Source: Streptomyces sp. NBC_00358
GTDB lineage: Bacteria > Actinomycetota > Actinomycetes > Streptomycetales > Streptomycetaceae
Direction of reading: 5' to 3'
Length of the DNA stretch: 64,000 nucleotides
Assembly: GCF_036099295.1 (NCBI RefSeq)
Contig: NZ_CP107976.1
Location: 558,001 to 622,000, forward strand
How positions within the stretch are numbered: the stretch's first letter is position 1; every line of letters begins with the position of its first letter. Below the pieces are notes generated by a model, which saw only the letters and a program-made list of their open reading frames with translations, was not told the DNA's origin and made no database searches. This document shows, piece by piece, positions 15,442-25,437 of the stretch. The position numbers and the translations under genes were made by a program.

Positions 15442-16998
15442 ATGCCCGCACAAGAATCGGCCCATCACCCGCCTCAGCGCATCGGAGTGGTGGCCGAGTC
15501 CACTCCCGGGGAGACCCGTGTCGCGGCGACTCCCGCCACAGTGCGCCAGTTGGTGGGGCTGGGCTATGACGTCGTCGTCGAGTCGGACGCCGGTACGGCA
15601 TCGGGCTTCGCGGACGACACCTACTGCGAGGCGGGGGCACAGATAGGCGACGCCTGGCAGGCGGACGTCGTACTGAAGGTCAACTCCCCCTCGACGGGCG
15701 AGATCGCGCGCGTGCCGGACGGTGCGACGCTGATCGGGCTGATCAGCCCGGCCCAGCAGTCCGACCTGCTCGCGGAGCTCGCGAGCCGGCCGATCACCGT
15801 GCTGGCCCTGGACGCGGTACCGCGGATCTCGCGGGCGCAGTCGATGGACGTGCTCAGTTCCATGGCCAACATCGCCGGCTACCGAGCCGTGATCGAGGCG
15901 GCGCACGTGTTCGGGCGCTTCTTCACCGGCCAGGTGACGGCTGCGGGCAAGGTCCCGCCCGCGAAGGTACTGGTGGCCGGCGTCGGTGTGGCGGGGCTGG
16001 CCGCGATCGGGGCCGCCTCCAGTCTCGGCGCGATCGTCCGGGCGACCGATCCGCGACCGGAAGTGGCCGACCAGGTCCGGTCGTTGGGTGGCGAATACCT
16101 CGCGGTGAACGTCGCGCAGGAGGAGAGCACCGACGGCTACGCCAAGGCGACCTCCGCCGACTACGACCGCGCCGCGGCCGAGCTGTACCACGGGCAGGCG
16201 AAGGACGTGGACATCGTCATCACGACCGCGCTGATCCCGGGCCGCCCCGCCCCGCGCCTGCTCACCGCCGAGGATGTGGCGGCGATGAAGCCCGGCAGCG
16301 TCATCGTCGACATGGCCGCGGCCCAGGGCGGCAACGTCGCGGGGACCGTCGCGGGCCGCACCGTGGTCACCGACAACGACGTCACCATCATCGGGTACAC
16401 CGATCTGGCGTCCCGGCTGCCCACCCAGGCCTCACAGCTGTTCGGCACCAACCTGGTGAACCTGATCAAGCTGCTGACGCCCGGCAAGGACGGCCGGCTG
16501 GTCATCGACTTCGACGACGTGGTCCAGCGTGCGGTGACCGTGGTGCGCGAGGGCGAGATCACCTGGCCTCCACCGCCCGTGGCCGTCTCGGCCTCGCCCG
16601 CCGCGCAGCCCGCCCCCGTGGCAGCGGCCGCACAGCCCAAGGAGCCGCGGCTCACCCCGGCGGCCCGGTTCGGCCTGATCGGTGCCGGCATGCTGGCGAT
16701 GTTCGCCCTGGTGGCCTTCGCACCGGCACAACTCGCGGCGAACTTCACGGTCTTCACACTGGCGGTGGTGATCGGCTACTACGTGATCGGCAAGGTGCAC
16801 CACGCGTTGCACACGCCGCTGATGTCGGTCACCAACGCGATCTCCGGGATCGTGGTGATCGGCGCGCTGCTGCAGATCGGGCACGAGAGCGCGGTCGTCA
16901 CGACGCTCGCGTTCGTGGCGATCCTGCTGACGAGCGTGAACGTCTTCGGCGGCTTCGCCGTCACCCGCCGCATGCTGTCCATGTTCTCGAAGGGCTGA
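15442..16998 (+). CDS. pntA: NAD(P) transhydrogenase subunit alpha
   Basis: 518 residues. Proton-translocating transhydrogenase moves hydride between NADH and NADP+ using the proton gradient. Domain I (1-380) has the alanine-dehydrogenase-like fold with [20 protein letters not shown] and the NAD-binding [18 protein letters not shown] plus [18 protein letters not shown]. An Ala/Pro linker (about 375-405) leads to membrane helices ([52 protein letters not shown]). It is thus the fused E. coli-like form rather than the split alpha1/alpha2 type. pntB follows after 6 bases. Confidence 0.96.
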   Translation: MPAQESAHHPPQRIGVVAESTPGETRVAATPATVRQLVGLGYDVVVESDAGTASGFADDTYCEAGAQIGDAWQADVVLKVNSPSTGEIARVPDGATLIGLISPAQQSDLLAELASRPITVLALDAVPRISRAQSMDVLSSMANIAGYRAVIEAAHVFGRFFTGQVTAAGKVPPAKVLVAGVGVAGLAAIGAASSLGAIVRATDPRPEVADQVRSLGGEYLAVNVAQEESTDGYAKATSADYDRAAAELYHGQAKDVDIVITTALIPGRPAPRLLTAEDVAAMKPGSVIVDMAAAQGGNVAGTVAGRTVVTDNDVTIIGYTDLASRLPTQASQLFGTNLVNLIKLLTPGKDGRLVIDFDDVVQRAVTVVREGEITWPPPPVAVSASPAAQPAPVAAAAQPKEPRLTPAARFGLIGAGMLAMFALVAFAPAQLAANFTVFTLAVVIGYYVIGKVHHALHTPLMSVTNAISGIVVIGALLQIGHESAVVTTLAFVAILLTSVNVFGGFAVTRRMLSMFSKG

Positions 16999-17004
16999 GC
17001 CGCA

Positions 17005-18459
17005 ATGACGTCAACCACAGCCTCCCACGCCGCGGACCTGGTCGCCGCCCTGCTGTTCGTCCTCAGTCTGGCGGGGCTCTCCCAGCACCGCACCTCCCGT
17101 GCCGGTGTCGTGTACGGCATCGCCGGCATGGCACTCGCACTGGTCGCCACCGTCGTGCTCGCGGCACAGAGCATCACCGCGGGCGCGGTCGCGCTGATCG
17201 GTGTCGCGATGGTGCTGGGCGCCGCGATCGGTATCTGGCGCGCGCGGCAGGTCGAGATGACCCAGATGCCCGAACTCATCGCCGTGCTGCACAGCTTCGT
17301 CGGTCTCGCCGCTGTGCTGGTCGGCTGGGACAGCTACCTGGAGGTCGAGGCGCACGGGGCCGCGCAGACCCACGTCGCGGCCGACCTGCTGGAGATCCAC
17401 CACGCAGAGGTGTTCATCGGCATCTTCATCGGGGCGGTCACCTTCACCGGCTCGATCGTGGCGTTCCTCAAGCTGTCGGCGCGCATCAAGTCCCGTCCGC
17501 TGGTCCTGCCGGGCAAGAACGCGCTCAACGTCGCGGCACTGGCGGCGTTCGCCGCGCTGACGGTCTGCTTCACGATCAGCCCCGGCCTCGGCCTGATGAT
17601 CGCCGTGACCGTGCTCGCGCTCGTCCTGGGCTGGCATCTCGTCGCCTCGATCGGCGGCGGCGACATGCCGGTCGTCGTCTCCATGCTCAACAGCTACTCC
17701 GGCTGGGCCGCGGCGGCTGCGGGATTCCTCCTCGACAACAACCTGCTCATCGTCACGGGCGCGCTGGTCGGATCCTCGGGTGCCTACCTGTCCTTCATCA
17801 TGTGCAAGGCGATGAACCGGTCCTTCCTCTCCGTCATCGCGGGCGGATTCGGCATCGAGGCTCCCGCGAGCGGGGACGAGGAACAGGGCGAGCACCGCGA
17901 GATCCACGCCCAGGAGGTGGCCGACCTTCTGACCCAGGCCCGGTCCGTCGTCATCACCCCCGGCTACGGCATGGCCGTGGCACAGGCGCAGCACCCGGTC
18001 GCCGAGCTCACGCGTCAACTGCGCGAGCGCGGTGTGGAGGTCCGGTTCGGCGTCCACCCCGTGGCGGGCCGTCTGCCCGGGCACATGAACGTGCTGCTCG
18101 CCGAGGCCAAGGTGCCGTACGACATCGTTCTGGAGATGGACGAGATCAACGACGACCTCGCCGACACTTCTGTCGTCCTGGTCATCGGCGCCAACGACAC
18201 CGTCAACCCGGCCGCGACGGACGACCCCACCAGCCCGATCGCGGGCATGCCGGTACTGCGGGTGTGGGAGGCGGAGCAGGTCGTCGTCTTCAAGCGCTCC
18301 ATGGCCTCCGGCTACGCGGGCGTGCAGAACCCGCTGTTCTTCCGCGAGAACAGCAGCATGCTCTTCGGCGATGCCAAGCAGAGCGTCGAGGAGATTCTTC
18401 GCGCCCTCGCCTCCGACCCCCGCAGCCAGGCCCCGAGCGAGGCCGCACTCGCCCGCTAG
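17005..18459 (+). CDS. pntB: NAD(P) transhydrogenase subunit beta
   Basis: 484 residues, the usual size. The N-terminal 270 residues hold about eight or nine membrane helices, including the conserved [20 protein letters not shown] and the loop [20 protein letters not shown]. The C-terminal domain III binds NADP(H): [54 protein letters not shown] and [20 protein letters not shown]. It forms one operon with pntA (6-base gap) and supplies NADPH. Confidence 0.96.
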   Translation: MTSTTASHAADLVAALLFVLSLAGLSQHRTSRAGVVYGIAGMALALVATVVLAAQSITAGAVALIGVAMVLGAAIGIWRARQVEMTQMPELIAVLHSFVGLAAVLVGWDSYLEVEAHGAAQTHVAADLLEIHHAEVFIGIFIGAVTFTGSIVAFLKLSARIKSRPLVLPGKNALNVAALAAFAALTVCFTISPGLGLMIAVTVLALVLGWHLVASIGGGDMPVVVSMLNSYSGWAAAAAGFLLDNNLLIVTGALVGSSGAYLSFIMCKAMNRSFLSVIAGGFGIEAPASGDEEQGEHREIHAQEVADLLTQARSVVITPGYGMAVAQAQHPVAELTRQLRERGVEVRFGVHPVAGRLPGHMNVLLAEAKVPYDIVLEMDEINDDLADTSVVLVIGANDTVNPAATDDPTSPIAGMPVLRVWEAEQVVVFKRSMASGYAGVQNPLFFRENSSMLFGDAKQSVEEILRALASDPRSQAPSEAALAR

Positions 18460-18799
18460 GGCCCGTGCCCGGGGCGGCCGTCTGCTTCCGCTTCACGCAC
18501 GGGCGCCCCGCCATCCCCGCCCAGCAGCCCCGTCCCGCCTTCTCTGTTCACGCCTTTCGGCACGGCCCACCGGCTACCACGTGCGCTGCTCTACGTGGGA
18601 GGACACCCGGTGGGCCTTGCGCTTTCCGGGGCGTTGCCCCCGTAGACGTAGACCACGCGGCGTGCCGCCTTGAGGCGGGAGGTGGGTGCCCGAGTCGGCG
18701 ACCCCGGACGGCAGCGCCTGCAGCACTTCCGCCGCAAAGGCGACGGTGTCCACCACGCCATGGTCGGCATCGCCCGCCCGCACGATGTCGTCCTCACGG
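18460..18799. other. Non-coding region after pntB
   Basis: No gene is supported between the convergent pntB and NTF2-like genes. It contains an 8-bp inverted repeat, GCCCGTGC with GCACGGGC (18461-18468 / 18497-18504), and a 10-bp inverted repeat, GGCCCACCGG with CCGGTGGGCC (18564-18573 / 18607-18616). The second encloses a smaller CCACG/CGTGG pair. One or both may terminate pntAB transcription. Confidence 0.45.
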
Positions 18800-19216
18800 T
18801 CAGCCGGGCGTTGTCATCCCGCCCAAGGGAGTTCGGCGTGGCGACACCCTGCGATGGCTGATCCGCCAGCCGTCGGCGGTGCGCACGACGGTGTCTTGGT
18901 AGGAGACGGAACCGCAGGAGCCGTCGGCCTTGATACCCAGGCCCTTGGAACGGACCTGCACCCGGCCGTCCGCCGATGCCGTGACGACGACGTTGGTGAC
19001 GTGATGAGCGACAGGATTGGCCGCTCCCAGCGCCCATGCCGCCTGTCTGATGGCCGCCACCCCGCACAGCGGCTTCTCGCCGAAGTCGGTGAGGTCGTAG
19101 ACCACATCGGCGGTGAACAACTCCTCCAACCGGTCAAGGCTTCCATCGTCAACGAGGTGCCCGTGCAACGAGACCAGTTCGGTGATGGCCAGGCGGTCTT
19201 CAACAGCGAGAGACAC
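18800..19216 (-). CDS. NTF2-like/SnoaL-fold protein
   Basis: 138 residues. The sequence opens with AVEDRLAITELVSLHGHLVD and continues with LEELFTADVVYDLTDFG, VAHHVTNVVVTA and YQDTVVRTADGWRISHRRV, the strand and helix order of the nuclear transport factor 2/SnoaL-like superfamily (DUF4440-like). Such proteins are small lyases, isomerases or ligand-binding domains. His and Asp residues that could line the pocket are present, but no substrate can be named. The GTG start follows AAAGGA by 5 bases. Confidence 0.8.
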   Translation of the reverse strand: MSLAVEDRLAITELVSLHGHLVDDGSLDRLEELFTADVVYDLTDFGEKPLCGVAAIRQAAWALGAANPVAHHVTNVVVTASADGRVQVRSKGLGIKADGSCGSVSYQDTVVRTADGWRISHRRVSPRRTPLGGMTTPG

Positions 19217-19683
19217 ACGCGTCCTTTCCGGCCCTGCGCGGAAAGCACCGGGCCGAGCATCGATCCGACGTCAGCACGGCACCCCCACTCGACGCGTTCG
19301 CATGTGTCCGGCAAGAGCGGGGCGGCGGTGCACGTCGCGATCGTCCCGTACCGACGGCCGGCCTGCCACCGACTTGCCCATCCGCACCGTGACACCAACA
19401 GCGAAGCACGGCTTACAGGGCAGCCCCTGCTCCTCGTTTCGGAATGATCTCGGTCCGCGCTGCTGGAGCGGCGGCCCGACCCGACCGGTGAACAGGATGA
19501 CCACCCGGTTTGAAAGGTCGGACCGATCTGTGACGAGACGGGCCCGCTGCTCTGCTTCGGCGCGCGCTGGAACGTGGCCGAGGAGGCTTCGGCGTTCGCC
19601 ATCGTTTCCGCAGTTCAGGGGGTCTGAGGTGCGACCTCGGACCGGCCTTCACCGGATGTTCACCAAGACGCCATACTGTGCCC
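19217..19683. other. Intergenic region between divergent genes
   Basis: 467 bases between the NTF2-like gene (minus) and a small membrane protein (plus). I see no gene on either strand. Just before the plus-strand gene, TTCACC and CATACT are spaced about 18 bases apart and end 7 bases before ATG 19684, which would fit a leaderless promoter. Confidence 0.4.
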
Positions 19684-20091
19684 ATGAGCACCCCCGCCAG
19701 ACCGCAGGTCCCCACTCAGCCTCCTCGTCCGCAATCGCCGTCCGCGGCCGGATTCCTCCCCGTCGACCGGATTCAGCCCCGCCGGACATGGTGGATCGCC
19801 CCGTTGGTCGGCGTGTTGGTGGCGCTGGTGGTCCAACTCGTCGCCGCTCTGCTGCTGTTGCTGTCCCCCATGGCACTGGACTCGTGCAGCGCGGCCAACC
19901 CCTGCGGGGGCACGGAGGCCGCGATCGGCGTGGCCCTGGTGCTGTTCCTGCTGGCGCTGCTCTCCTTGGGCGTGCCGTGGTACCCGGCGAAGAGGAAGAG
20001 CCTGGGCGTGGGGATCGCGGTGAGCCTGATCCCCCTGGGCCTCACTCTGGCGTCCATCGGCACGCTGCTCATCGGGATCGGGGTCGGCTGA
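19684..20091 (+). CDS. Small membrane protein
   Basis: 135 residues. A Pro-rich cytoplasmic N-terminus of about 30 residues is followed by three transmembrane helices: WIAPLVGVLVALVVQLVAAL, IGVALVLFLLALLSLGVPW and IAVSLIPLGLTLASIGTLLI. Two cysteines (SCSAANPCGG) lie in the first outside loop and may form a disulfide. No ribosome site precedes ATG 19684, and a -10-like CATACT lies just upstream, so it may be leaderless; GTG 19678 is the alternative start. Family not recognised. Confidence 0.7.
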   Translation: MSTPARPQVPTQPPRPQSPSAAGFLPVDRIQPRRTWWIAPLVGVLVALVVQLVAALLLLLSPMALDSCSAANPCGGTEAAIGVALVLFLLALLSLGVPWYPAKRKSLGVGIAVSLIPLGLTLASIGTLLIGIGVG

Positions 20092-20230
20092 CGGGACGGC
20101 GGCACCGGCGACCGTGGGCCCCTGAAGGCAGAACACCCCACGGACGCCGAGCCCGATGCCGTCGTTCCGCGGGGCGTCCGACACCTCCGCTCGAAGGGCC
20201 CCCGCCGCGCGGCCGCCCGGTGTACGTCCT

Positions 20231-21163
20231 TCAGTGGGCGATGCTGTCGATCAGCTCGCGGGCGCCCTGCCGCAGCAGAGCCAGTGCGACGGAAGCGCCG
20301 AGGTCCGACGGATTTAGCCGCCCGGCCCATTCGTGAGCGTTCAGGACGGTCTTTCCGTCGGGGCTGAACACGCAGGCGCGCAGCGACAGATCGCTCCGGG
20401 ACGCCTTCGCGTATCCGGCGATCGGGCTGTTGCAGTGGCCTTGGAGGACGTGCAGGAACATCCGCTCCGCGGTGGCCTCGCGGTAGGTGTCGGAATCGTT
20501 CAGAGTGCTGATGACGTCGATCGTGGGGGTGTCGGTCTCACGGCACTGAAGAGCCAGAACGCCGGCCCCGATCGGCGGGATCATCGCCTCGGTCGACAGG
20601 ATCTCGGTGATCACGTCGGGCCGGCCGATGCGCTCCAGACCGGAGACGGCCAGCAGCAGTGCGTCGACCTCGCCCGCCGCGAGCTTGTCCAGGCGACGGT
20701 TGGCGTTGCCGCGGAACGGTACGCATTCCAGGTGCGGGTGGGAGGCGGCGAGTTGCGCGACCCTGCGCACCGAGGAGGTTCCGATCCGGGTTCCCGCGGG
20801 GAGCTCGTCGAGGAGCAGGCCGCCGGGGTGGACGAGGGCGTCACGGATGTCGTCACGCTTGAGGAACGCCGCGAAGGTCGTGCCGGCCGGCAGCGGCCTG
20901 TCCGCCGGTACGTCCTTGACGCAGTGCACCGCGAGGTCGGCCTCCCCGGCGACGAGCGCGGCGTCGACCTCTTTGGTGAACGCGCCCTTGCCCTCGACCT
21001 TGGAGAGATCCCCCATCCATTTGTCACCGGTGGTCTTGACCGGGATCACCACGGTCTGGATGTCGGGGTGGAGCACGCCGAGCTCGGCGCGTACGCGCTC
21101 GACCTGGGCCAGGGCCATGGGCGAGTCACGGGAGACGATGCGGATCAGCTCAGGGGCGGACAT
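20231..21163 (-). CDS. hemC: Porphobilinogen deaminase (hydroxymethylbilane synthase)
   Basis: 310 residues, standard size. It polymerises four porphobilinogens into hydroxymethylbilane in tetrapyrrole synthesis. Visible features are the N-terminal [18 protein letters not shown], catalytic Asp85 in HCVKDVPAD, the Arg-rich cofactor pocket [11 protein letters not shown] and [12 protein letters not shown], and Cys244 in [13 protein letters not shown], which would anchor the dipyrromethane cofactor. It stands alone, whereas streptomycetes usually keep hemC in a hemACD cluster, so this is probably a second copy. ATG 21163 starts right at the conserved N-terminus. Confidence 0.93.
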   Translation of the reverse strand: MSAPELIRIVSRDSPMALAQVERVRAELGVLHPDIQTVVIPVKTTGDKWMGDLSKVEGKGAFTKEVDAALVAGEADLAVHCVKDVPADRPLPAGTTFAAFLKRDDIRDALVHPGGLLLDELPAGTRIGTSSVRRVAQLAASHPHLECVPFRGNANRRLDKLAAGEVDALLLAVSGLERIGRPDVITEILSTEAMIPPIGAGVLALQCRETDTPTIDVISTLNDSDTYREATAERMFLHVLQGHCNSPIAGYAKASRSDLSLRACVFSPDGKTVLNAHEWAGRLNPSDLGASVALALLRQGARELIDSIAH

Positions 21164-21758
21164 GTCGTAAACGATAGTGCGTCGGAGCCGGGCTCCCGGC
21201 ATCAACCCCCAAGCCCATCTGGGCTTCATAGCAAGGGGGTTGGAGTCTCGGGCAGGTGTGCGAGGGAGAGTCGTTCACATGTTCCGGGTGCTCTGGAGGC
21301 CAGGTGCCCGGTGGCGGCAGTTCGTGTACGACTCCCCACGGCCGACCCGTCGGTGGTGACCTGATTGGACCCGCCCCCGGTACGGGTTCTCGGGCCCCCC
21401 GCCGCCGAACACGTCACCCCGAACCGAGCGTCCGGCGCACGTCCCGGACCCGCGGGACGCGCTTCGGATTCGCCGTTCTCGCCGCTACCCGAGGGCGGGC
21501 TCAGCCGGCCTACCTGACGCGGCGCGCGGCAGTTGTATCCGCGGCTGCAGCGGCAGTGGCAAGACCCCATTTTCCTGGGCGTCCTTCGCCGGGCGGACGT
21601 TCCCGTTCTTATCGCCGTTACGTGGAGGTGATGCTTCCGCAACCTTGACGGCACTGGTCCAGTCCAATAACGTCACCCCCGCACAGAACCTCACATGAAC
21701 CAACTCCCCCGCACCGTCGCATTGCTGACGGACCATCACCCCCTCCGGGAGGGCCCCT
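21164..21758. other. Long intergenic region between hemC and GH64 genes
   Basis: 595 bases between divergent genes with no supported coding region. It holds the nested inverted repeat at 21203-21242 close to hemC. The last part (about 21640-21758) should contain the GH64 promoter; GGGAGGG just before 21759 is its ribosome site. The rest shows nothing I can interpret. Confidence 0.5.
21203..21242. promoter_or_regulatory. Nested inverted repeat upstream of hemC
   Basis: CAACCCCC (21203-21210) pairs with GGGGGTTG (21235-21242). Directly inside, AAGCCCA (21211-21217) pairs with TGGGCTT (21220-21226) around a 2-base loop, leaving an 8-base bulge (21227-21234). It begins 40 bases upstream of the hemC ATG, so it may be an operator or a structured 5' leader. 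A terminator for something upstream is less likely. Confidence 0.5.
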
Positions 21759-23426
21759 GTGGTTTCCCGACGTTCCTTCCTGACCGCGGCCGGTGCCCTC
21801 ACCGGTACGGCTGCACTCAGCCCGTTCTCGCCGCTCTCGCCGTTGACGTCCGCCGCCGCGGCAGCGGGAGTCTCGCTCCCCGTGAAACTGGCGAACAACT
21901 CCGGCCAGGACACCGTCTACGCCTACATATCCGGCACCGACAGCAGCGGCTGGCCGGTCTTCGTCTCCGCGAACGGCGCCCTGAACCGGCTGCCCAACCC
22001 GTCGTCCGCGGTGACCCCCATCGCCGACTACTCGATCGCGCTGGGTGCCTCCGGTTCGGCCGCCAAGACCATCACGCTGACCGACTACATCATCGGCGGC
22101 CGGGTCTGGTTCTCGGTCGGGCAGAAACTCCAGTTCTTCGTCAATCCGGGCTCCCCGCCCGGCGTGGTGCAGCCCGCCCTGGTGAGCTCCGACCCCAACT
22201 GGGCCACCAACTGGACGTTCTGCGAGTTCACGTTCAACAGCGCCAACCTGTACGCCAACATCTCCTACGTGGACATGGTCGCGCTGCCGATCTCGATGGC
22301 CAGCACCGGCAGCGGCGGCACCCAGTCGGTCAGCCCGCTGCCCTCCGGTGCCCTCGCCTCCATCGCCTCCGGCCTGCAGACCCAGCACGCCTCCGACGGA
22401 GCCCCCTGGGACAGGCTGGTGGTCACCGACTCCTCCGGTGGGGTGCTGCGCGTCATGGCGCCCTCGCACTCGCCGGTGGACTTCGGCGGCTACTGGAACG
22501 ACTACCTGAACCGGGTCTGGAGCCACTACGCCTCCACCCCGCTGACCATCAACGGCCAGGGCAGCATCGGTTCCTACACCGGTACCGTCTCCGGCAACGC
22601 CATCGTCTTCTCGGGTCTCAACACCAACGGCGTGCCGTTCACCAAGCCGAGCGCCGTCGACATCTTCGGCTGCGCGTCCGGTCCCCTCTACAACTCCGGG
22701 GGAGACGCCCGCGGGGCGATCGCGGCCCGGCTCGCCGCGGCGATCAACCGCAGCTCGCTGCTGGTCTCGGGCGGGAACAACAACCCTGACGGTGTGACGC
22801 CCTCGCAGTACTACACGGACGCGGTCACCAACCACTACGCGCGGCTGGTCCACAAGTACGCCAGCATCGGCTACGCCTTCCCCTACGACGACGTCGGCCC
22901 CACCGGCTCGGCCCCCGTCGACGGGCACATCCAGGACGGGGCACCCACCTCGTGGAGCATCACCCTGGGCGCCGGCAGCGGTTCCGGCGGAGGATCCGGG
23001 GGCGGCTCGGGCACCGTCAGCGCCTACGGCACGATCCAGGCCGAGTCGTACTCGGCGCAGAGCGGAACCACCACCGAGGCCTGCTCCGATTCCGGCGGCG
23101 GCAGCGATGTGGGCTACATCGCGAACGGCGACTGGCTGAAGTTCTCCTCCGTCGACTTCGGTTCGGTCTCCCCGAACCAGTTCAAGGCCCGGCTGGCGTC
23201 GGGCGCGGCCGCCGGTGTCAGCGGTGCCGTCCAGGTGCGGCTCGACAGCACCAGCGGCACGAAGATCGCCGAGATCGACTTCGGCAACAACGGCGGCTGG
23301 CAGAACTGGCAGACGGTTCCCACGAACATGTCCGCCTCCGCGACCGGAGTCCACGACGTCTACCTGGTCTTCTCGGGCAGCACTTCGGACTTCACCAACA
23401 TCAACTGGTTCACGTTCACGAGCTGA
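21759..23426 (+). CDS. Secreted GH64 beta-1,3-glucanase with CBM6
   Basis: 555 residues. A Tat-type signal (VSRRSFLTAAGALTGTAAL) ends near the Ala-rich TSAAAAAG. The GH64 catalytic domain (about 38-405) starts with LPVKLANNSGQDTVYAYISG, contains WTFCEFTFNS, the acidic NISYVDMVALPISM typical of thaumatin-like GH64 laminaripentaose-producing enzymes, and YGAFPYDD-like YAFPYDDVG near its end. A Gly/Ser linker (GSGSGGGSGGGSG) joins a family 6 carbohydrate-binding module (about 425-555) with IQAESYSAQSG and YIANGDWLKFSSVDFG. It degrades fungal beta-1,3-glucan outside the cell. Confidence 0.93.
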   Translation: MVSRRSFLTAAGALTGTAALSPFSPLSPLTSAAAAAGVSLPVKLANNSGQDTVYAYISGTDSSGWPVFVSANGALNRLPNPSSAVTPIADYSIALGASGSAAKTITLTDYIIGGRVWFSVGQKLQFFVNPGSPPGVVQPALVSSDPNWATNWTFCEFTFNSANLYANISYVDMVALPISMASTGSGGTQSVSPLPSGALASIASGLQTQHASDGAPWDRLVVTDSSGGVLRVMAPSHSPVDFGGYWNDYLNRVWSHYASTPLTINGQGSIGSYTGTVSGNAIVFSGLNTNGVPFTKPSAVDIFGCASGPLYNSGGDARGAIAARLAAAINRSSLLVSGGNNNPDGVTPSQYYTDAVTNHYARLVHKYASIGYAFPYDDVGPTGSAPVDGHIQDGAPTSWSITLGAGSGSGGGSGGGSGTVSAYGTIQAESYSAQSGTTTEACSDSGGGSDVGYIANGDWLKFSSVDFGSVSPNQFKARLASGAAAGVSGAVQVRLDSTSGTKIAEIDFGNNGGWQNWQTVPTNMSASATGVHDVYLVFSGSTSDFTNINWFTFTS

Positions 23427-23433
23427 GTCCGCG

Positions 23434-23478
23434 GACAACGGTGCAGCCGCCCCCGTCGGGGGCGGCTGCACCGTTGTC
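23434..23478. terminator. Perfect 21-bp hairpin terminator
   Basis: GACAACGGTGCAGCCGCCCC plus one further C (23434-23454) pairs perfectly with 23458-23478 around the 3-base loop 23455-23457. It lies 8 bases after the GH64 stop and 23 bases before the convergent dacB stop, so it can serve both strands. Confidence 0.9.
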
Positions 23479-23500
23479 TGATCGGCGGGACTCCGTCGCG

Positions 23501-25087
23501 CTAGTGGTGTGCCGAGGCCTGCTCCTGGAGGAGGGCCGTGATCTGGTTGACGTCGTTGAAGATGCTGAGGAAGCTCTGGAGGTCGGGGCTGGCGGCACCG
23601 TTGACGCCGACGAAGAAGGTCAGCAGGCGGCCGTCGTCGGTCTTCAGGTAGCCGGCCTCGTTCTGGGCCGAGGCGGCGAGCTGCTGGTTCAGCTCGTCGT
23701 CACCGAGAATGGTGCCGGGCTTGGCGAAGACCTTGCCCTTGGCCGGGCAGTTCGTGGTGCAGGACATCGCGTTCGAGCCGTCGACGCCGAGGATCGGGAG
23801 CAGCCTGCGGAAGGCCTTGGCGTCGGGGGTGTGCAGCCAGTAGGTGAGGAGCTCGACGAGGCCGTTCGGGGTGACCCGCTCGGCCGGCACGCCGCCGCGC
23901 CCGTCCGCGAGCTGGAACTGCTTCGGGTCGATCTTCGCGACGTTGGTGAGGAATTCGTGCTCGATCGGGAACGCGTCGAAGCAGTTCTTGCTGCCGCGCG
24001 CGACGGCCATGTTGCACAGGGCCAGGTTCGCGCCGAGGTTGTGGCTGACCTTGAGGATCAGCTTGGCGTACTGGCTGTACGGCGGGGAGACGTACGCGGC
24101 GACGCGGGGGTCGTGGCGGTAGGAGTGGGGCAGCTGGTCCTGCGGGTTGGGGCCGGTGGGCGGCGCGGTGACGGTGACTCCGGCGCGGCCGAGGGCCTCG
24201 ATCAGCGCGGTACGGCCGAAGGCGTTCGGGTCCTTGATGTCGGAGACCCGCAGCAGTGGCTGCGAACCCGCGGCGATGGTGCCGGTGAGGTGGATCTGGG
24301 TGCCGTCGGGCGAGGCGGTCACGTTGACGGAGGTGGTCCCGCCGCTGGAGACCGTCCGTACGGTGGAGGTGACGTGGTACGGCGAGACCTGCGGGCGCCA
24401 GAACAGCTTGGCCGCCTGCCCGGGCCTGGTCGGGGTCGTCAGCAGGTCGATCAGGTTGTCGTTGAGGATCAGCGGGGTGGGCTGCGGGCTCAGGTCCGGG
24501 AGCTTGAACAGGCGGGGGTCGATGACGACGTTGCCGTCGACCCTGGTGATGCCGGCCTGGCGGATCTGCCGGGCGATCTGGTTGATGCCGGCGAGCGGGT
24601 TCTCAGGGGTGAGGGTCGCGCCGGGGATCGCGGCCTCGGTGTGGTCGATGTCGGTGTAGTCCACCGAGCCGTCGGGCTTGGTGCGTCCGCCCATGGTCAG
24701 GTCGCCCTGGGCGACCAGCGCCAGGTTCCCGTGCAGCGTCGACCCGGTGCGGGTGCCGGTCGCCATCACGGGAGTGGTGAAGTGGTGGTTCGGACCGATG
24801 GTGCGCCAGGCGGTCGACATGGTGACCAGCTTGACCGTCGAGCCGGGGACGAAGAACTGGTTCGCGAACTGGGAGTGGATCACCCGGCCGCTCTCCGGGT
24901 CCGTCTCCAGCACACCCCACTGCGCGTGCTCGTAGCCGGGCTTGTGCATGATCGCCTCGATGGCGGGCCCGAGGCCGTCGCCATGCGCGGCCACTGCAGG
25001 GGCGGCGGCCGCCGCCCCTGCCAAGAACACGAGTGTCGCGCCGGCGGCGGCCCAGGTCCGGGTCCGGCCACAGATCATCCGTCTCAT
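23501..25087 (-). CDS. dacB: D-alanyl-D-alanine carboxypeptidase/endopeptidase (PBP4, family S13)
   Basis: 528 residues from ATG 25087. A signal peptide (AAAGATLVFLAGAAAAAPAV) exports it. The penicillin-binding motifs are SxxK at Ser83-Lys86 in PGSTVKLVTMSTAW, SxN in KVSHNLGANLAL, and the KTG-like LKTDDGRLLTFFVG near the C-terminus, with the large inserted domains of PBP4 proteins between the first two. It trims peptidoglycan stem peptides. A cysteine pair at MSCTTNCPAKG suggests a disulfide in the exported domain. An upstream in-frame extension to 25345 is Arg-rich and unlikely to be translated. Confidence 0.92.
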   Translation of the reverse strand: MRRMICGRTRTWAAAGATLVFLAGAAAAAPAVAAHGDGLGPAIEAIMHKPGYEHAQWGVLETDPESGRVIHSQFANQFFVPGSTVKLVTMSTAWRTIGPNHHFTTPVMATGTRTGSTLHGNLALVAQGDLTMGGRTKPDGSVDYTDIDHTEAAIPGATLTPENPLAGINQIARQIRQAGITRVDGNVVIDPRLFKLPDLSPQPTPLILNDNLIDLLTTPTRPGQAAKLFWRPQVSPYHVTSTVRTVSSGGTTSVNVTASPDGTQIHLTGTIAAGSQPLLRVSDIKDPNAFGRTALIEALGRAGVTVTAPPTGPNPQDQLPHSYRHDPRVAAYVSPPYSQYAKLILKVSHNLGANLALCNMAVARGSKNCFDAFPIEHEFLTNVAKIDPKQFQLADGRGGVPAERVTPNGLVELLTYWLHTPDAKAFRRLLPILGVDGSNAMSCTTNCPAKGKVFAKPGTILGDDELNQQLAASAQNEAGYLKTDDGRLLTFFVGVNGAASPDLQSFLSIFNDVNQITALLQEQASAHH

Positions 25088-25437
25088 GCATTCCGCCGTT
25101 TCTGGAGTCGAAGGAGCCGAGTCGAAGAAGCCGCATCGCACGGGGCCGACTCGCACGGGCCCTGTCTCGCCGGGGCGCTCCTGGCGGCATCGTATGAACA
25201 GGAACCGCGCACGTTCCGCGGCTCGACGCCGGACCGACGGCGCGTGGGACAACTTCATCCGGTCGGTCGATCGCCGAAGCCGAGGACGCCTGGAATCCGC
25301 GCGGAGCGGGCCACTTGTGGAACAGGCCCGACGGGGGTCGCACAACGCTGCGGTGGACGAGCCGAACGGGGGTTGCCCGGGCGCATCATGCGGAAACGGG
25401 GCTGCCCGTGGCGCCTACCGTGAGCCGACGGTGAAGG
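25088..25437. other. Region between the STAND-TPR gene end and dacB start
   Basis: 350 bases holding the dacB promoter. A GAGTCGAAG direct repeat occurs close to the dacB start (about 25105-25127). No coding region on either strand looks real, and no hairpin strong enough to call a terminator was seen after the STAND-TPR gene. Confidence 0.4.

Noticed and set aside
15047..15646. A 199-codon plus-strand open frame overlapping pntA
   Set aside because: It overlaps the conserved start of pntA in another frame, has no ribosome site, and its product is Arg/Pro-rich without a domain.
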